Below are positions 23,001-36,699 of a stretch of DNA of 64,000 bases, piece after piece; the stretch's first letter is position 1, and each line of letters starts with the position of its first letter. The stretch lies in contig JAKSXM010000272.1 of the NCBI GenBank assembly GCA_022575985.1, positions 4,898,001 through 4,962,000 of the forward strand, read 5' to 3'. The notes under the pieces were generated by a model. It saw only the letters and a program-made list of their open reading frames with translations. It ran no database searches and was not told the origin of the DNA. The position numbers were made by a program, and so were the translations under genes. The DNA is from Anagrus nilaparvatae (lineage: Eukaryota; Arthropoda; Insecta; Hymenoptera; Mymaridae).

Positions 23001-26000
23001 TTTATAAATAAAAAGAAAATGTAAGAAAGTTCATTTCTGAATTTTAAAATGTTAATATACCCAACGTGACCACTTCTTAGCCTATTGGACTTTAACTTAA
23101 AAAAAAGAGTAACAAAATAACTTTTATTTCTGAAGATTTTTACCCATGAAATGATTGCGCACTGCTTTTCAGGGAGGGACCGTTTTGGTGAAAGTAAAGC
23201 TTATTAAGAAGCGGGTTACTGAGGGGTTTATTGTATCGCAGATTTCGTAAAATCAGCGTTGCGCCATTATTAAATGCTCCCTTATGTAAAAAGACTTGCT
23301 TTTTCCAGGCCTGGCTCCTTTTGAATCTGGAGTCAGCTTGTTATTTATACTAGCTCTAGGACACCAAAAATGCGAAATTAACATTAGAAAACGCATTATA
23401 AAACAGTAATGAAAAATGAATACCCAAAAGTATACAAATTTAAAAAATTATTGTCAACTATATAATTTTGAATTTATATCTGTTAGAAAAAAAAAACTTT
23501 AAAATGTCAAAAATTTTTCTAAAAACATAAATGAAAGATCTTAAGTGAAAACTAAGAATTTTTCATAATAGCAGATTTATTAATATTAATTCAAAAATTA
23601 TTTTGAAATTTACTCGTTTAAAATGATGTCTTTTTTTATGAAAAAAAGATTTCAGCAAAGTAAAAAGAATTATCTTTGAGGTGTTCTAGATTTTTTTTCA
23701 AATAATAATGTACTAATTAAAATACTCGATTAATGATTAAATGTTTAGTGTTGCTAATCAATGACCAATAATTTCGAAAACATGATTTCTAAATCGAGAA
23801 GAGCAAGTTTTTTAATTAAGAAAACATTCGGAAGTTAATAAAATTCATTTATTTACTCATTTTTTAGAAGCGAAAGTCCAATGAAATTATCACAGATAAT
23901 GTTATTATTGTGTCATTATTTTCACTGTAAACTGTTTTTAAAAATAGCAACTGTCAAAAGCTTTTAATTAGTATGAAATTCTTACATTTACTTTATTTAT
24001 TATATGTATATTATTTAAATCATAAATTTCAGGTAAATGATTTGATGATTATTTGTACAGTTAAACATTTTTTTAATGCAAATTAAACCTATTTTTAAAA
24101 AAAATAAATTTTACTTATTTAAAAATTTATTTTGTTTTTTAATTTTATTATAATATTTAAAATATACGTGAAAAGATTAAAGGTCAACTTTTAAAAACTT
24201 GTTCTAGGCATATAAGGGGGTTAACTATAGTCAATATGAATTTTTAGCAAATATCCGCTCACTAGGTCTTAATCTGCCCGAAATTCGCCCAATCAAACTT
24301 TTCCGATGTTTTTCAGTTCCAGTAAAGATCGATTATCGTGAAATTTTCCAATAAAGCAATTCCTGACGACAGTTATTCGAATAATCGTACAACCAATGAA
24401 AAATAAATTATTAAAAAAAATTATCTTCCACAATATCAGAGTATTCAGAAATTCGTGCGCGCATGGCGCTAAGGTGTAATTTTTTAATAAAAATAATAAT
24501 AAAGAAAAATTTTGAATAAACTTTTTTCGACAAAAAATTTTTCTGACCAACTCAGTCCTTATTTTGACTTTATGTGCCTAAAACCACTATCCGCGGTGTT
24601 AAACTATTTTTTTCTATTTCTAAAAATTTACCTTTTTTTCGGTAATTGGCCAAATTTCAAGTCTTCAATTTCAAAATTTGAGTCTTAAATTCGGGTTCTG
24701 CGTACCCAAAAATCCGTGTAAGCAACATGAAACTACTATTTTTCTGTTTGTAAAAATTTACCATTTTTTTTCATAATTGACCAAATTTCTAATCCACAGA
24801 TTCTGAATTTAAAAATTTAGGTGTTGGATTTTGGTTCAACTTGCCCAAAAATCTTTGTCAGTGGTATTTAAATACTTTATTCTATTTGTAAAAACTTAGC
24901 TTTTTTCTTTGCTGATTGTACAAATTTCCAGTCACCGGTTTCGAATTTTAAAATTTGCAAATTTTACCCATGGTTATTAGATTCGGGAATACGTTTACAA
25001 AATTTTTTAGGAAAATTACCCCTAAAATCAACGTTGTTTTTTGTAACCAGGTTTTCAAATTTTTACCCTCTGCCATCTTGGAATCCAGAAAAACTGTATT
25101 TCGGTCAGAAATATAATTTTTTAGCTGATAATCTTTTTTTTAATCTCAAATCCTCATTGCTTTATTTTTTAAAATTCAAGAAAAAATTTTACATATGTAA
25201 TCCTTCAATAGGGTGATTGACATTTTTAAAATCTGATACTAACATTTTTTTTTCTAGAAAATTAAATAATAATGGCAGCTTATTTTCATAAAAAAATTAT
25301 TTAAAATATTTTTAAAAGAATAGAAACGAAACAAATTTCTTGTTTCAAAATAATATATTCTTAATTTTGCTTTATATTTGAATATTAATTTTGTTTTAAA
25401 TCTAGAAATTAATAATAAAATTCTTTTTTACAAAATCGAAATAAGCTATTAATATTCCTATTTTTGAATATAGAAATCATTTTAATTTTTTTTTTCGATG
25501 AAACTTATTAAAATAATTCATTGTTTCAAAACTTGAAAATAGATTTTTTTCTAATTCAAAAAATAGAATTTTGATTTTTCTATTTTAAAAAAAGTATATT
25601 TAGTTATTTCTAGTTTAGAAATGTGAAATTAGTAACCTATTTTCTCTTTTCTGGAAATTTGTCCAACTACCGAAAAAATTTTAATTTTTAATTTTTAGAA
25701 ATTTTGCGTGCACGAAAACCTTTGCAAGCGACATTGATATATTTATATTAAGAGAAAGGCAGCAGACATAATTATCATATAAAAGATTATATGCATTTAA
25801 CTGGTGTAGACGAATTTTTTTTTTTTATGTAAAAAACCTAATTTTTTCCATAAGCTGTTAAACTGACAAAATCAAGGAAAAGATCATTTTTAGTTTTTCT
25901 AATAACATTATATTTAGTTAGGTAAGAATATAGACGATTAAGCGGATTAAGAACATTTTGTTATTGCTAATGAGGAACCATAGTGCCAATTATTTGGTAA

Positions 26001-26884
26001 CGTTTTTTTATTTTATTAATATATATAATATTTATACTTGAATTTTGCTAGAAATATTAATTGGATTATGATTAAAAATATGGTATAAAATTTTTTTTCA
26101 TAATAAAACTTTTGTACTATAAAGAAATACACTAAAATTTTTCAAATGTATAATATAAGTGACCAATGCATATAAAATATCCGTTTATATTTCTAAAATG
26201 TATATGAGTTGAAGGTTCAAGTCTTCATATCAGACCCAAAAAATTTTTTTTTGAAAACTTATTTTTCCTAATTCTATAAACTTCATTCTCGCATTGCGCC
26301 CATGCCGGATGCCGCACACAATTCAGGCAACGTTAATCTGGTGCGGCATATGATTTTTTACTTAATTTTTTAGTATGGAGGGTGTATATTCTTGAAAAAA
26401 TATTCGAAAGTCGTTATTATTAACATATTTATTTAAAAAAAGGATAATTTTAATGTTTAACAATAATTTTTTGTCATTATAATATTTTCTATATTTTGAA
26501 ACTTAGAAAATTTTTAAAATAGGTTGAAAACCAACCCTGAATTGCCTTTTTTGTAAAAATATCATTATTTGACCCAAAACTACCCTTAGAAATCGTACAT
26601 AATTGAATTCCGTAGATATTTCTGATAATTCGTGAGATAACATGGGCGCATTGCGCCCATGACGCAGTGAATATGTTAATTCTGCATGATTACTGACTTA
26701 AAGACTCTCACCATCGGATTCCTGAGACTTTCCTCTAAAAAACTGCATATACCATTATTTGGAAATTCATTGATCAGTTCATCCTTAACTTTATATTTTT
26801 TTAAACACACTTTACTTTTTAATAGAAATAAATATTTACAATTATTTAATATACAGAAAATATGTGTGATATGAGTCAAATTTT
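20012..26884. other. Gene-free interval between E(Pc) and RNF113
   Basis: No coding sequence can be supported. The first part is probably E(Pc) 3'UTR: AATAAA occurs at 20333-20338, and a longer UTR up to about 21500 is possible. From about 24550 to 25000 a loose unit of roughly 130 bp repeats three to four times, with AAAAATTTACC, ATTGACCAAATTTC-like text and CCCAAAAATC. A perfect 21-nt palindrome centred on GCGCATTGCGC is at 26641-26661, and a related GC-rich patch is at about 26290-26350. Frames at 21937, 22486, 24293, 25034 and 26676/26686 are low-complexity and look like chance. Confidence 0.5.
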
Positions 26885-28350
<1,466 letters not shown>

Positions 28351-29004
28351 GGTGTTTCAGACAGGGTAAAGAAACTATACAGGATCGCTACACTTCTTAT
28401 GCTTTTTAGCGCGCGAAAATTTGAATTTTACTTCCTTTTTTGCAAAAATGGCATTATAAAATGAAAATATGTTATTAATAAATTTTTTTTAACAAATAGA
28501 AACCTTAAAACAACTATAAAAAACTTATATTTTAAAGTTTTAGGGTACAAACAATTACTCAAAAACATAACTATTAACTTTCTGCTATACTGATAATAAA
28601 TTTAATAAAAAATAAAACAAAAAAATAAAAAAATTAAATTAAAAAAATTAAACTTGTAACAAAAATTAATTTTAATAATTTATTAAAATTTATAATTTAA
28701 ATTTATAATTTATTTGATTAATTAACTTAAATTTAAATAATAAACATTTTTCCGTTTTAAAATTAGTGAAATTGGAAAATTTAATGAAATTAGTTTAATT
28801 TTTAACGCTAAAAATCATAAGAAGTACCTAGGAAGATAAGAATCCCATTTAATTCACTCTAATTTTTTTATATTTTTAATTGAATTGTTGAAATAATAAG
28901 GATATAGTAAAATACAAAAAATTTATACAAAAAAAAAATATATAAACTGATAGTACCTAATGCCAAATTTGTAAGTAATAAAATTTAAATAAGTAAATGT
29001 ATAA
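28351..29004. other. Upstream flank of RNF113
   Basis: The first 70 bases upstream of the start are GC-richer and probably hold the promoter/5'UTR. The rest is extremely A/T-rich, with TAATTTAAAT-like simple sequence, and shows no gene. Confidence 0.4.
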
Positions 29005-30759
29005 GGGTGGTTCCAGTACTTTTCGTACAGATTAGGGCGCACTCATGTCACCGATTGAGCTCAAATTTTAGGGAATAGTTTGGGGTTACAAAAAAGTCAC
29101 TCAGCCAAAATTTTAATCCTCTAGCACCTCATGGGGCCGAAATATAGCCGTTTAAAGGCCCAAAAACAGCCTAATTTAGCCCTTTTTTAAAATTGCGCCA
29201 TTCCCTTAAATTTACTTCAAATTTCATCTTACTGATCGAATTTTAACCGGTAAGAGTCTACATTTTGTGAAAAAATTTTTAGCCAATTCCATGGAGTCAA
29301 CTTTTTTTGGCATTTATAAACAGAAAATGAATTTTATTAAAAAAGCTGATTTTCAAAATAACACCGTGGCTTAGGATCAACTCAAAAATACTTTTGGTTG
29401 GTTGCAATTTTTTTGTCTACTCAAGACCTTTCAAATGCGACCCTAAAATTTAAAATCGGTGGATTTAAACCGGAGATATTTTGATTTTAGTGGCGGCTGT
29501 TTTTGAAAAATGCGTTTTTTTGACATTTTTCGCCACCTGGCATTTTTTTCTAAGTGCTTTAAAATGTCTGAAACTTTCAGGAAAATAAGTTCAATATGTG
29601 TACTACAAATTTCATAAAAAATTTCTTTGCTTATTTGCCTTTAAAGCCCTTTTTTGACTCATCCAAATTCAACCTTTCCATTTTCCGGAATTTTCCATTT
29701 TCCGGCTTTTCCTGTAATCCAATGAAAATTCTGACTCGATTTTTGGATTCCTCGGGAAATTTTACTATAGACCCTCTTTTTTAAGTAATTTTGAAGATCT
29801 CTGTGAGTCTGTATAAAAAAAAGAAAAAAGAATTTGCATAAAAATAAAAATAAATTTAAATTTATAAAATTGACAAACAAAAAAAATTTTAATTTTATCA
29901 ATTTCAATTTTATTTTTATTTTTATGCAAATTCTTTTTTCTTTTTTTTATACAGCCTCACAGAGATCTTCAAAATTACTTAAAAAAGAGGCTCTATAGTA
30001 AAATTTCCCGAGGAATCCAAAAATCGAGTCAGAATTTTCATTAGATTACAGGAAAACCCGGAAAATGGAAAATTCCGGAAAATGGAAAGGTTGAATTTGG
30101 ATGAGTCAAAAAAGGGCTTTAAAGGCAAATAAGCAAAGAAATTTTTTATGAAATTTGTAGTACATTTATTGAACTTATTTTCCTGAAAGTTTCAGACATT
30201 TTAAAGCACTTAGAAAAAAATGCCAGGTGGCGAAAAATGTCAAAAAAACGCATTTTTCAAAAACAGCTGCCACTAAAATCAAAATATCTCCGGTTTAAAT
30301 CCACCGATTTTAAATTTTAGGGTCGCATTTGAAAGGTCTTGAGTAGACGAAAAAATTGCAACCAACCAAAAGTATTTTTGAGTTGATCTTAAGCCACGGT
30401 ATTATTTTGAAAATCAGCTTTTTTAATAAAATTTATTTTACGTTTATCAATGCCAAAAAAAGTTGACTCCATGGAATTGGCTAAAAATTTTTTCGCAAAA
30501 TGTAGACTCTTTAGTGGTTAAAATGCAATCAGTAAGATGAAATTTGAAGTAAATTTAAGGGAATGGCGCAATTTTAAAAAAGGGCTAAATTAGGCTGTTT
30601 TTGGGCCTTTAAACGGCCATATTTCGGCCCCATGAGGTGCTAGAGGGCTAAAATTTTGGCTGAGTGACTTTTTTGTAACCCCAAACTATTCCCTAAAATT
30701 TGAGCTCAATCGGTGACATGAGTGCGCCCTAATCTGTACGAAAAGTACTGGAACCACCC
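29005..30759. mobile_element. Near-perfect 1.75 kb palindromic element
   Basis: Left and right halves of about 870 bp are inverted copies meeting near 29882, with only a very short non-palindromic centre. The ends GGGTGGTTCCAGTACTTTTC are bordered on both sides by ATAA, a likely target-site duplication. The halves differ at only a few positions in every 100 bp or so. There is no transposase; the overlapping frames at 29596-29784 and 29659-29907 are opposite-strand readings of the palindrome. Transcription through it would produce a long hairpin RNA. The transposon class is unassigned. Confidence 0.8.
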
Positions 30760-33016
30760 ATAAATAAATATGATTACTTTATAATGTTAAAAAATAAGTG
30801 ACTCCATACGACATTTCCAATTTTCAAATATCGTGGACCAAAAAACATGTTAAAATAAACGTTTTACATTGCCTGGGGGAAGGGGATTCGAGGATGAATA
30901 AAATATTTTTAATTATTTTTTATTTTTTTTACTCAAGAATATTTTTTACGAACGGCAATTTCACAAAGAAAAGTTTATTAATTCAAGCTTATTTATTCAA
31001 GCTTGACAAGTCTTAGCCATAGAGAAGTCCGGCGCGCGATCCAACGGGTGATCTAAACTGGCCGGAGCATGTCGAAAATTCGGGAAAAACATACTCATTT
31101 TCCTCCACTTTTGAATACCCGGACGAATTTTTCGTAATGTAAAAATTTTTTTAGAAAATTTACGTTTTTTCTAGTAAAGTTACAATGTTTTTTTGTAAAT
31201 TTACGATTTTTTAGATGTAAATATATTACAAAAGTTCGTAAATTCACGATCCTCTCGTATATTTACGAAAAAAAATCGTAAAATCACGAATTTGTTGTAA
31301 ATTTACTAACGGTTGGGTAATTCCATGGATAAAAAGCACAAAATGATATGCCAGGTCTCAAAAATAGGAAATTTGGTTTTTTTCCGATAAAACAACTTAA
31401 AAATAGATGATTCCCAGAATTTGAAGGTTTTCTAAAAATTTTGAGGGTGCTATGCTGATTTGACCAAAAAATTTTTTGGTCAAATTTCTCTCCTCAGCTA
31501 CCATTTTTGAAAGTCCCGTAAAAAAGCTCTAGAAAACAAAAAAAGAAAAAAAAGTAGGTTTTCGATGTAAAATTTGATGAAAAATTCGAATTCCTACTCT
31601 ATGTCAATTCGGGGGAAAATTCAAATTTGTGTTAAACTTTAAGTGAAAATAACTCAAAAGTTTCCCGCTAAAAAAAAATTTCTAATGCCTTTTTTCAACT
31701 TTATGAACATCATTTTTGGAGTGGTTAAAGCTGCAAAGTGGTAGGTTTTAGCTATCCAAGCAAATCAATATCATAAAAGTGAATAATAAATAAGTAGTCA
31801 ATAACATAAACATTGAATTCTAAAAATTTTTATTATTATAAATCTAAAATTAGCCCTGATGGGCCCTTGTTTTGAATTTTATAAAATTGCCTTCCAAATA
31901 TTTATATTTTTTGGATTATTGAACACAAATAAAATAGTATAACAAACAGAAAGCATTTTCATTATAGCAGATATAATATTTGTTTTCAACCAAACAAAAA
32001 GTATAGGTATTTGGAGATAATTATTAAAAAAATCTCATTTTTCAAATCAAGGGCCTACCTGCTAAAATCTAAAAAATATAAAAGTACCTAATAGAAGATG
32101 GTCTCTTAGGTTTTTAGGTTTACAAAGTACATTTAAGTTTATTGGATACAATCTTACACATTTATTTTTATTTTTTACATTTTTAATTAGAACAAAATTT
32201 ATTCATTTTTCTTTGGGAATTTTAGATTCTATGATTATAATTTTATTATGACATGACACATGAGTGCTTACCTCTTCTCAACAAGTGTTAAAATATCTAG
32301 TTGACATTAATACATTTAATAGAATATATGATTTTAACTATTAAACCATACAATTTTAACTATTAAACTATACAATTAACACTTACAATTTTAATGTTAA
32401 ATGATAAACACTGTTTTTTATTAAACATTCATGGAAATAATTTATATTTAAAAATTTTTAATAGGAAAGAATAACTAACTAACTTTATAATATACATAAC
32501 GTTTTTAGGTTTATAATTAGTAATACGCAAGATTAATACTTTCTTTTGTCCACAAATAGAAAATTAGAACAAAAGATAAGTACAGTTTTAACATTATATG
32601 GGGTCATTAAAAAAAAAGTAATTATACATCTATAAGAAAAATAATTCCCAAAAAAAAAATTTTATTTAAAAAAAGAAATTTGCAGTTATTAAAAATTTAA
32701 AAAACATCTTCAGTACAGACATTTTTAATACAATCATCAATATCTTTAATAACTGGTATACTCTCTGGTCATAATACAAGGGGAGGGGGGGAGGGGTTGT
32801 ATTGTTACTAGCAACCACCAGATCGTGTCTAAAATATAGGTTTCTTTTGATCGTTGATCACAAACCCCTTCACCCTTAAATTAAGATAAACTATCCATAA
32901 AAAAGGTATTTTTAAGCGTTACATTTTTTTTGAACGAGCCCTCTGTTCCCTCTGTATGACTATTGCACCCTTTTTATCGAATCTTTAAAATGATAATAAT
33001 TGATCTTTAATTTGTA

Positions 33017-33247
33017 CACTGTAAAAAGTAACTTCCTTACGTTAACAAAAATTTTGGAACATTTTCAAAAAATTGGTAAATCGAAAAAACTTGTAAATAT
33101 TCGATAATAAAGATTCTCAATTTTTTTTTTTTTTGAATTTACGAAAAAATATGTAAAGTTACAATTTTTATCGAATATTTACAAATTTTTTCGAAAATAT
33201 TCTATTTTTTTTTTTGTTACTCTAAGGGAGTTTCTTTTTTTACAATG
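33017..33247. mobile_element. CACTGTAAAAAGTAAC-family MITE, left-arm copy
   Basis: It begins CACTGTAAAAAGTAACTTCC and ends in the degenerate inverse GGGAGTTTCTTTTTTTACAA. The interior is made of TTCGAAAA, GTAAATTTAC and GAATTTACGAAA motifs typical of the family. An inverted twin at 45999-46229 is part of the right arm. Other family members are at 39722-40110, 56873-57239 and 62017-62304. Confidence 0.7.
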
Positions 33248-33670
33248 TAAATCACAGATAAAAATGTAAAAAATTCTGCAAATCATAACCTTGAAATTCC
33301 TATTGTGGATAAACAGTATATCACGAAATATTTTTTTATTTAAAATACAGTGTGAGTTTGAGGTAATTTTAACCATGCGATACTTGAAATAAATATAAAG
33401 CTATTATGCTGTCAAAACCGATGGCATCAAGATGACTTGGACCACGAGATGTTAATAAATTACGGTATCTAGTAACCCAAACATTCTTATGATTCCTGCC
33501 ATTAAACCAAATTCAGTACACCTGAAAAAAAATATTAAGTGTTAATCTTAATTTCTATTCATTATCCTTTCCTTATAAAAAACTTTTATTTAATAATTTT
33601 TCACCTTAAATGAGTTGCATAAAATTCAAGGGAAATCAAAGTTATTGATTTCCAGGAAAAAGCAAAAATT

Positions 33671-33886
33671 GTGCTGAATACTCCTTCAAAGCTTAATGCA
33701 TCAGTACAATTATGTCCAACGAACAAAATAACCAGAGCCACGATGAAAGATAAAAATGTTGAAATACCTATGGAAACGCAATACAGATTAAAGACATCTA
33801 AACTTTTTCATAATATTCAGCTAAAAGAATTAAAAAACTACACAGGATTAAGCTTTTCAGGGCTGAGAAAAATGAATCAAAGGTGA
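33671..33886 (+). CDS. Uncharacterised short ORF in left arm (hypothetical)
   Basis: A 71-residue frame starting at a non-ATG codon (CTG), part of a longer open stretch with no stop from about 33618. I do not recognise the product. The composition is ordinary (mixed polar, Lys/Thr/Leu) rather than simple-sequence, and it contains TNKITRATMKDKNVEIP. Its inverted twin at 45360-45575 encodes the same residues. No start codon, splice context or domain supports expression. It could be a relic exon of the element's own gene or of a captured host gene. Confidence 0.3.
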   Translation: MLNTPSKLNASVQLCPTNKITRATMKDKNVEIPMETQYRLKTSKLFHNIQLKELKNYTGLSFSGLRKMNQR

Positions 33887-34011
33887 AAAAAAAACGAATA
33901 ATCATAACTATCCTTTTTCTAAAATTTTGGAAAATAGAAAGTTATGAACATTCGTTTTTTTTAGTTTTTTAGTACTTAAAACGCAAATATGCCACAAAAA
34001 CCGGGTGCCAA

Positions 34012-35285
34012 CAAAAATTATAAGGCCAATTAGAAAAAGAAAAAATAACCCTATTTGTGAAAACTTCAGAATTTTAAATTTCTATTGAGACATTCATAGA
34101 AATTCAACCAAATAATTATTGCATTTTAAAAATAAAAATATTTGAGAGTAATAAAAATAAAATTATTTCTTATCAGCATAACCATAAATTTTATTTTAAT
34201 CCCTGCGTAAGTTGTTTACCATTTATTTTGCCTTTCTTCATTAAATCGTCATCTATGCCCCTTGCAAGCCCGCAGAAAGTGAAAATTAGCCATATCTTTT
34301 TTTTTGAGTTCATAAAAATTATAAAATTGAGGTTTATAAGTAAAATAATTATAGTTTTCAGATTATATAAAACAGCGTATTAATGCAATTTTTACTTTTA
34401 TGTCTTTTTATTTAAACTAATTTACAAACTTATCAGTAAACCATATCAATAAACAGATGTAATAATTAAATACTAAAAATGATAGGCTTTTGATGAGAAA
34501 AATTGAATTGTATTGTGCAATATTTTGTTAACATTAAAAAAAAAAAAATGTACAGTATATTTTTTTATGGGCTTCATTGGCTTAGAATACTGACAAATAA
34601 GTTTTAAAATATATTTTCAAGTACTATTCTGTATTCTGGGAATGATTATTGAGCTATTTTTAAAAAATTTACATAATTTAGGATTTAAATGTTGATTTAA
34701 AAACCGTAAAATAAGGTAAGGCACGACGATAAAATTTAATTTAAAATATTTGTTTGGTGCTGGAAAATTTTTTGGTTTTTCCAACATGGTGGACCATAAA
34801 ATTTATTTAAAAACTTCTATAAATTATAAATATTTTTTTCAAATTAATTCGATAGTTGATACATTATTTCAAGTTCAAATTCTGAAAAATATTTACTCTT
34901 TTATTAATAAGTTATTATATAAATAAAAGTATGGTTGAATAAAATCTCAGTTTCAAAAGGACTAATCACAGTGGGTGGTAGAGAGTTTTAAGGGAAGCAT
35001 AAAGTCATTTTATGTATAATTTAACAAAAAAACTTTAAATTAATTAATACCTCAAAATGAAAATGTTTGTTAAAATTAAATAATGCAAAAAACTAATAAA
35101 TTTTTTTTTAATTATACACTATAATAGTAGTTAATTAAAAAATAAATACAAATAATTTTTAAAAAATCTCACCTCATAACATGAAATTGAAAATGCACTG
35201 TGCGTAATATTAATATTGCAATCACTGTGCAAGAAAGGTTTTTAGAATCGATGACACGTGCTATTAAATAAAATAATTGTTTACT
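34012..35285. other. Spacer segment inside giant inverted repeat, no gene seen
   Basis: AT-rich sequence without recognisable coding potential. A short stretch at about 34760-34800 ('CCAACATGGTGGACCA') resembles the fold-back unit of 3.7-6.2 kb. I see nothing else. Confidence 0.4.
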
Positions 35286-35325
35286 TTCTGGATAGAAAGA
35301 AAAAATTAAAAGAAAATAATAATGC

Positions 35326-35862
35326 CAATTTATTTCTTTAGTTTTCCTTTTTTAAAATTTATCTTACTCCTTGATGGTAAAGCACGCTTTCGTTTATTAA
35401 TAATTTTTTGTTTATTCTTAACAGCAGAGACTAGTGCGAGGAAAAACCGCACGATGATAGCTAATAATTTGGCCAGAGGTTTATTATTTATTAGATCGTT
35501 ATTTTTCGCGGTTAATAAACTCGCTCTTGTCTTTGAACGTCAAATTTCCAATTGCTTGTTACCACTTAAGCTTCTTGAGCGCCCCCTTGAGCTTTTTCTA
35601 ATTGCTGATGCATTATTATCAGCAATATTATTCTTATTTTTACTAGAATATTTATTTTTCTTTGTTTTATTCGATGATTTTTTAACGTTGCCAATTATAT
35701 TCGATTTATTTGCTGATTTTCTTGTTCTGCTTGGTCTACTAGATGCTGCTACTCCAGCTGCACCGCCACTACTACGTGTGCTACACCCAGCAACCGATGA
35801 TGGATTTTCGGGCATCGGATTGACAATTTTCAAATGTCTGACTAAACTCGCGTATTACTACT
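35326..35862 (-). pseudogene. Decayed coding fragment, Ser/Lys/Arg/Asn-rich, unidentified
   Basis: On the minus strand one frame stays open from about 35862 to 35326 (about 175 codons) with a single in-frame TGA at 35540-35542. It contains LKIVNPMPENPSSVAGCSTR, then SSRPSRTRKSANKS, SSKNKNN and SSRGRSRSLSG. After the stop come a hydrophobic patch (about AKLLAIIVRFFLALVS) and a basic end (RKRALPSRSKINFKKG). The segment is distinctly more GC-rich than its surroundings. An AG that could be a splice acceptor precedes the fragment. It may be a relic exon or retrocopy of a basic nuclear protein. The plus-strand frame over the same bases is probably its shadow. I cannot name the gene. Confidence 0.35.
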
Positions 35863-36295
35863 TATATGTAGCAGTGTAATTATAAAAATATTTATAAGTA
35901 TGCCACTCTACTTATTTTATGTTTTTAAGATGTATATTATTGTTTTCTTTCCGGTGCAGTATGCTTCTACTCTATATCAGAAAGAAAGCTTAGGATAAGG
36001 CTTGATTTAGGTTCTATGAACGAATTACGCATGCTCCTTAAAAACGTAAAATGTATAATGTTCTGTTTAAATGTATACGTAATAAGCACACATGTCATGT
36101 ACGGGCAAATCTATACGAATGTGTCCCTTATAAAGTCTTACTTTTTTTAATTAATGAAATGATGTTTTGTCGGTTTGATTAAGGACTTTTTCTGGTCTGC
36201 GTCGAGAAAGCACAAAAGCGTCCGACAAAGACGTGTTTTCTCATCACAGATACAGAAAAATGTTATACGGCCCTTGTCCATAAATAAGGGCTTCT

Positions 36296-36376
36296 CGGCT
36301 TCGCCTCGGAAGGTAATTTACGTGCGATTTGGGCCATTCTTTACTTTTCTGGACTCAAGCCGTAAATATACTATTT
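36296..36376 (+). repeat. 80-bp repeat shared with frazzled intron
   Basis: The block is almost the same as 54569-54652. It includes AGGTAATTTACGTGCGATTT and 'CATTCTTTACTTTTCTGGAC'. Its GC-rich CGGCTTCGCCTCG start stands out from the AT-rich context. Differences are few and mostly substitutions. It marks a dispersed repeat family of unknown type. Confidence 0.6.
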
Positions 36377-36699
36377 TTAACAAAAAATTAACAGTTATTA
36401 ACTGTTATAATTAAAGTTTTAACTTGTTATTTACAATTTGATAATAAACATTTTGAAAACTTTTTCTCTCAAAACTTTTGCCACCAATAACTACAAAAAA
36501 CAATTTTTTATTCTTTATGGACGCAGTACCTAATTTTTTAATAAGGAAATACCAATTTTAGGAATTCAATTGTGTATTTTTTCCGCCATGAAATGAAAAA
36601 CTCCAATTTTTTTGTTCGACTTAATTATGCCTAATTTTTTATACGGAGATATTAGTTTTAGAAACATCCTTTGAACACCAATATATTTTACATCATTTA

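Larger units (their letters stand above)
30815..34011 (+). repeat. Left arm of giant inverted repeat (3.2 kb)
   Basis: This arm is repeated in inverse at 45235-48434; left coordinate plus right coordinate is about 79,246 throughout. The inner 2 kb appears identical by eye, including two open frames (33179-33376 minus; 33671-33886 plus). The outer 350 bp carries several substitutions and a few indels. The outer end contains 'GTGGACCAAAAAACATGTT' and 'TTTTACATTGCCTGGGGG', the unit also found in the fold-back array at 3.7-6.2 kb. It also contains a MITE of the CACTGTAAAAAGTAAC family (33017-33247) and a G-rich tract (about 32778-32798). Confidence 0.85.

Noticed and set aside
29596..29907. Overlapping frames on both strands
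   Set aside because: They straddle the centre of a long palindrome and read the same repeat from both sides.
35322..35879. 185-codon plus-strand frame, Leu/Phe-rich
   Set aside because: Its composition (hydrophobic runs facing Ser/Lys/Asn runs) is what a coding frame on the other strand produces. The minus-strand fragment looks more protein-like.
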